A stretch of 64,000 nucleotides of DNA. It comes from Lachnospiraceae bacterium G11 (GTDB lineage: Bacteria > Bacillota > Clostridia > Lachnospirales > Lachnospiraceae). Position 1 is the first letter of the stretch. Every line of letters begins with the position of its first letter. The stretch covers positions 62,001 to 126,000 of the forward strand of contig FMWZ01000011.1 of the NCBI GenBank assembly GCA_900103495.1, written 5' to 3'. Positions 61,004-64,000 of the stretch are shown here, piece after piece. Made by a program: the position numbers and the translations under genes. The notes under the pieces were generated by a model that was not told the origin of the DNA, did no database searches, and saw only the letters and a list, made by a program, of their open reading frames with translations.

Positions 61004-61120
61004 TTCCCTGCTTGATTACTAAAGAATCCACGAGGGGATGGGGGTCAAGGATGCGAAGCACCCTTGCGGCTTGTCCTTGAGGCCCATCCCCTCGTGGATA
61101 TAATGCTTGGAAGCAGGGAA
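61004..61120. repeat. 117-nt hairpin upstream of dnaE
   Basis: Outer arms TTCCCTGCTT (61004-61013) / AAGCAGGGAA (61111-61120); inner arms of 17 bp, perfect: 61026-61042 (ATCCACGAGGGG, ATGGG) with 61083-61099; then TCAAGGA (61045-61051) / TCCTTGA (61074-61080). No T run follows, so not a terminator. A TATAAT overlaps its 3' side at 61099-61104. Ends 77 nt before the dnaE start. A small hairpin AGGGG/CCCCT (60948-60967) lies before it. Confidence 0.75.
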
Positions 61121-61197
61121 GGAATTATACTACAAATTTAAGGAACATCCTTTCCATTTGTGATAGAATAATAAGGAGCGAACAAGGGAGGTTATAA

Positions 61198-64000
61198 ATG
61201 GCTTTCACTCATCTTCACGTCCATACGGAATACAGTCTTTTGGACGGCTCCAACAAGATAAAAGAATATGTGAAAAGAGTCAAAGAGCTGGGCATGACCG
61301 CTGCGGCCATTACGGATCACGGTGTAATGTACGGTGTAATAGACTTCTATAAAGCGGCGAGGGAAGAAGGCATCAAGCCCATCCTTGGTTGTGAGGTTTA
61401 TGTTGCCCCTAACTCCCGATTCGACAAGGAATTAACCGGTGGTGAGGACAGATATTACCACCTTATTTTGCTTGCGGAGAACAACACGGGCTACTCCAAT
61501 CTTATGAAGATTGTAAGCCGCGGTTTTACCGAGGGCTTTTATTACAGACCCAGAGTTGACATGGATGTCCTTCGTGAATTCCACGAGGGAATCATCTGCT
61601 GCTCTGCCTGCCTTCAGGGTGAGGTTCAGAGAAATATTGTTAAGGGACTTAAGGATGAAGCGGAGAAAGCTGCCCTTAAATATCTTGATTGTTTTGGCGA
61701 AGGAAATTATTTCCTTGAATTGCAGGATCACGGAATTCCCGAGCAGCAGCTTGTGAACATGGAACTTATGAAGATGTCCGAGAAACTGGGCATTCCTCTT
61801 GTTGCCACCAACGATGTTCACTACACCAACGCCTCCGATGTGGATTCCCACGATATCCTGCTTTGTATCCAGACAGGAAAGAGAGTTACCGACGAGGACC
61901 GACTTCGCTACGAGGGCGGACAGTATTATATAAAGAGCGAAGAGGAGATGCGTAAGCTCTTCCCTTATGCTAAAGAAGCAATTGAGAATACCCAGAAGAT
62001 TGCCGACAGATGTAACGTGGAAATTGAGTTTGGCGTTACCAAGCTCCCTAAATTCGATGTTCCGGAGGGCTACGATTCATGGACCTATCTTAACAAGCTT
62101 TGCAACGACGGACTTATTGAAAGATACGGTGATCCGAATAAACCTGCGGGAACCACAGGCATGACCCTTAAGGAAAGGCTAGACTACGAGCTGGGTGTCA
62201 TTCAGAAGATGGGCTACGTAGACTACTTCCTTATTGTATGGGACTTCATCAATTACTCCAGAGAGAACGGAATTCCCGTTGGCCCAGGACGAGGCAGTGC
62301 TGCGGGAAGTATCGTTTCGTATACTTTGCACATAACAAACATTGATCCCATCAGGTACAGCCTCCTTTTTGAGCGTTTCCTTAATCCTGAGCGAGTATCC
62401 ATGCCCGATATCGATATTGACTTCTGCTTTGAAAGAAGGCAGGAAGTTATCGATTATGTTGGAAGAAAATATGGCAAGGACAAGGTGGTTCAGATTGTTA
62501 CCTTCGGTACCATGGCGGCCAAGGGTGTAATCAGGGACGTGGGACGTGCCCTGGATCTGCCTTATGCCTTCTGTGATTCCGTGGCCAAGATGATTCCCAA
62601 CGAGTTAAACATCACCATCGACAAGGCTCTTCAGATGAATCCCGAGCTTCGTAAGGCCTACGAATCTGACCCTCAGTGCAAGACCTTAATCGACATGGGA
62701 AGAAGACTTGAGGGACTTCCCAGACACACATCCATGCACGCAGCCGGCGTTGTTATCTGCCAGAAGCCTGCAGATGAATTTGTGCCCTTGTCAAGGGGCT
62801 CCGACGGCTCCATAACAACTCAGTTCACCATGACCACCATCGAGGAACTGGGCTTACTTAAGATGGATTTCCTGGGTCTTAGAACCCTTACGGTTATAAA
62901 GAATGCGGTGGACCTTATCAAGAAGGACTGCGGAACAGAAATTGACGTAGACAAGATTAACTACGACGATAAGAAGATTTATGAATACATCGGTTCAGGC
63001 AAAACCGAAGGTATCTTCCAGCTTGAATCGGCGGGGATGAAGAGCTTCATGAAGGAGCTTAAACCCGAATCTTTGGAGGACGTTATTGCGGGTATTTCCC
63101 TGTATCGTCCCGGCCCCATGGACTTTATTCCCAAATACATCAAGGGCAAGAACAACCATGAGGACATCACCTATCTTTGCCCTGAATTGGAGCCCATCCT
63201 TTCTCCTACCTACGGCTGTATCGTTTACCAGGAGCAGGTTATGCAGATCGTAAGAGACCTTGGCGGATATACCCTTGGCCGAAGCGATCTGGTTCGCCGT
63301 GCTATGAGTAAAAAGAAACAGCACGTCATGGAGGTCGAGAGGGAGAACTTCGTCCACGGCAACGCAGAAGAAAAGGTTCCGGGCTGTGTTTCCAAGGGAA
63401 TAGATGAGAAAATTGCCAGCGAAATCTACGATGAGATGATGGATTTTGCCAAGTACGCCTTCAACAAATCCCATGCGGCCTGCTATGCGGTGGTGGCTTA
63501 CCAGACAGCTTACTTAAAGTATTACTACCCCGTTGAATTTATGGCAGCCCTTATTACATCCGTAATAGATAATGCAAAGAAGGTATCCGAGTATATTCTT
63601 GTATGCCGAAACATGGGAATTCAGATTCTGCCTCCGGATATTAACGAAGGTGAGAGCGGATTTTCGGTTCAAAACGGCGCCATAAGATATGCCCTTACCG
63701 CCATCAAAGGCGTTGGTCGAAACATCATAGACGCTGTGGTTGAGGAGAGAAATCAGAGGGGTAAGTTCACCACCATAAGAGATTTCCTCACCAGAATGAA
63801 GGACACGGAATTAAACAAGAGGAACGTGGAGAACTTCATTAAAGCCGGAGCTTTGGACAGCTTAGAGGGCACAAGAAAGCAGTTCATGACGGTTTACGCC
63901 AGATTCATGGACGACATTGCCCAGACCGGAAAGAACACCTTAACCGGCCAGATCAGCCTCTTTGACGTGGTGGATGACGATGCCAAGAAGGACTTTGAAA
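61198..64000 (+). CDS. dnaE: DNA polymerase III alpha subunit DnaE (5' part)
   Basis: Open to the window edge, 934 codons seen, start ATG 61198 with AAGGGAGG 6 nt upstream. N-terminal PHP domain (FTHLHVHTEYSLLDGSNKIK, with His pairs), then the polymerase palm: GPGRGSAAGSIVSYTL and the catalytic PDIDIDFCFERR aspartates, followed by TSMHAAGVVI and the fingers region with FNKSHAACYAVVAYQTAYLK. DnaE-type (no proofreading exonuclease insertion within PHP), the essential lagging-strand or general replicative polymerase in Firmicutes. The end lies beyond 64000. Confidence 0.97.
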   Translation, partial: MAFTHLHVHTEYSLLDGSNKIKEYVKRVKELGMTAAAITDHGVMYGVIDFYKAAREEGIKPILGCEVYVAPNSRFDKELTGGEDRYYHLILLAENNTGYSNLMKIVSRGFTEGFYYRPRVDMDVLREFHEGIICCSACLQGEVQRNIVKGLKDEAEKAALKYLDCFGEGNYFLELQDHGIPEQQLVNMELMKMSEKLGIPLVATNDVHYTNASDVDSHDILLCIQTGKRVTDEDRLRYEGGQYYIKSEEEMRKLFPYAKEAIENTQKIADRCNVEIEFGVTKLPKFDVPEGYDSWTYLNKLCNDGLIERYGDPNKPAGTTGMTLKERLDYELGVIQKMGYVDYFLIVWDFINYSRENGIPVGPGRGSAAGSIVSYTLHITNIDPIRYSLLFERFLNPERVSMPDIDIDFCFERRQEVIDYVGRKYGKDKVVQIVTFGTMAAKGVIRDVGRALDLPYAFCDSVAKMIPNELNITIDKALQMNPELRKAYESDPQCKTLIDMGRRLEGLPRHTSMHAAGVVICQKPADEFVPLSRGSDGSITTQFTMTTIEELGLLKMDFLGLRTLTVIKNAVDLIKKDCGTEIDVDKINYDDKKIYEYIGSGKTEGIFQLESAGMKSFMKELKPESLEDVIAGISLYRPGPMDFIPKYIKGKNNHEDITYLCPELEPILSPTYGCIVYQEQVMQIVRDLGGYTLGRSDLVRRAMSKKKQHVMEVERENFVHGNAEEKVPGCVSKGIDEKIASEIYDEMMDFAKYAFNKSHAACYAVVAYQTAYLKYYYPVEFMAALITSVIDNAKKVSEYILVCRNMGIQILPPDINEGESGFSVQNGAIRYALTAIKGVGRNIIDAVVEERNQRGKFTTIRDFLTRMKDTELNKRNVENFIKAGALDSLEGTRKQFMTVYARFMDDIAQTGKNTLTGQISLFDVVDDDAKKDFE

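Overview
The window looks like a chromosomal segment of an anaerobic, monoderm, flagellated member of the Clostridia, most likely Lachnospiraceae (Butyrivibrio, Pseudobutyrivibrio or Roseburia-like). This rests on gene content and order (mreB/mbl next to flagellar rod genes, cdaA-cdaR, YvyF-like flagellar gene beside comFC), strong GGAGG-type ribosome binding sites, meso-diaminopimelate dehydrogenase, purine and SAM-I riboswitches and many cell-envelope lipoproteins. The assignment is inference from family knowledge; no database was searched.

Layout. 0-4.3 kb: two divergent ECF sigma / anti-sigma modules, the right-hand one ending in a DUF4097-type lipoprotein. 4.3-9.3 kb: uvrB-uvrA excision repair. 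9.4-12.5 kb: mreB-type gene plus flagellar rod genes (FlgF/FlhO, FlgG/FlhP, FlgJ-like). 12.5-19.6 kb: recD2, comFC, a YvyF-like gene, two membrane proteins and the c-di-AMP synthase pair cdaA-cdaR. 19.6-24.3 kb: HPr, leuA, rfbD, a DUF3048 lipoprotein and a divergent PAP2-family membrane protein on the minus strand. 24.4-37.4 kb: a long exopolysaccharide operon (GDP-mannose to GDP-fucose supply, glycosyltransferases, a GT-C-like membrane enzyme, a gene split by one in-frame stop, an undecaprenyl-phosphate sugar transferase, a Wzz-like protein, an EpsG-like polymerase candidate and a tyrosine phosphatase), followed by xpt. 38.0-43.3 kb: a guanine-type purine riboswitch and a complete BMP-type nucleoside ABC importer. 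43.3-48.1 kb: NlpC/P60 protein, a second DUF3048 lipoprotein, ddh and lysA (diaminopimelate and lysine). 48.1-55.7 kb: HD-GYP-like protein, EamA transporter with divergent LysR, Hpt protein, a 57-residue cysteine-rich protein, small membrane coiled-coil proteins, a UDPGP-type nucleotidyltransferase and a small (p)ppGpp synthetase. 55.7-60.2 kb: M23 peptidase, murA and SAM-I riboswitch-controlled metK. 61.2 kb to the end: the 5' part of dnaE.

The most unusual part is the roughly 1 kb without a convincing gene between metK and dnaE (60.2-61.1 kb). It is a chain of long imperfect dyads. One of them carries five CTGC-N24-GCAG units at an exact 52-bp period (60671-60910), nested in a single 244-nt inverted repeat. 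A second carries three 37-nt units closed by TACGTG/CACGTA at 64- and 63-bp spacing (60428-60591). I do not recognise this as a described element. A second notable feature is the purine riboswitch: it is followed by two terminator-like hairpins, each with a segment complementary to a different part of the aptamer core.

Many genes serve the cell surface: precursor supply (manC, gmd, fcl, rfbD, murA, ddh, lysA), polymer assembly (EPS operon), remodelling (M23, NlpC/P60) and envelope-linked signalling (ECF modules, c-di-AMP, HD-GYP, (p)ppGpp).
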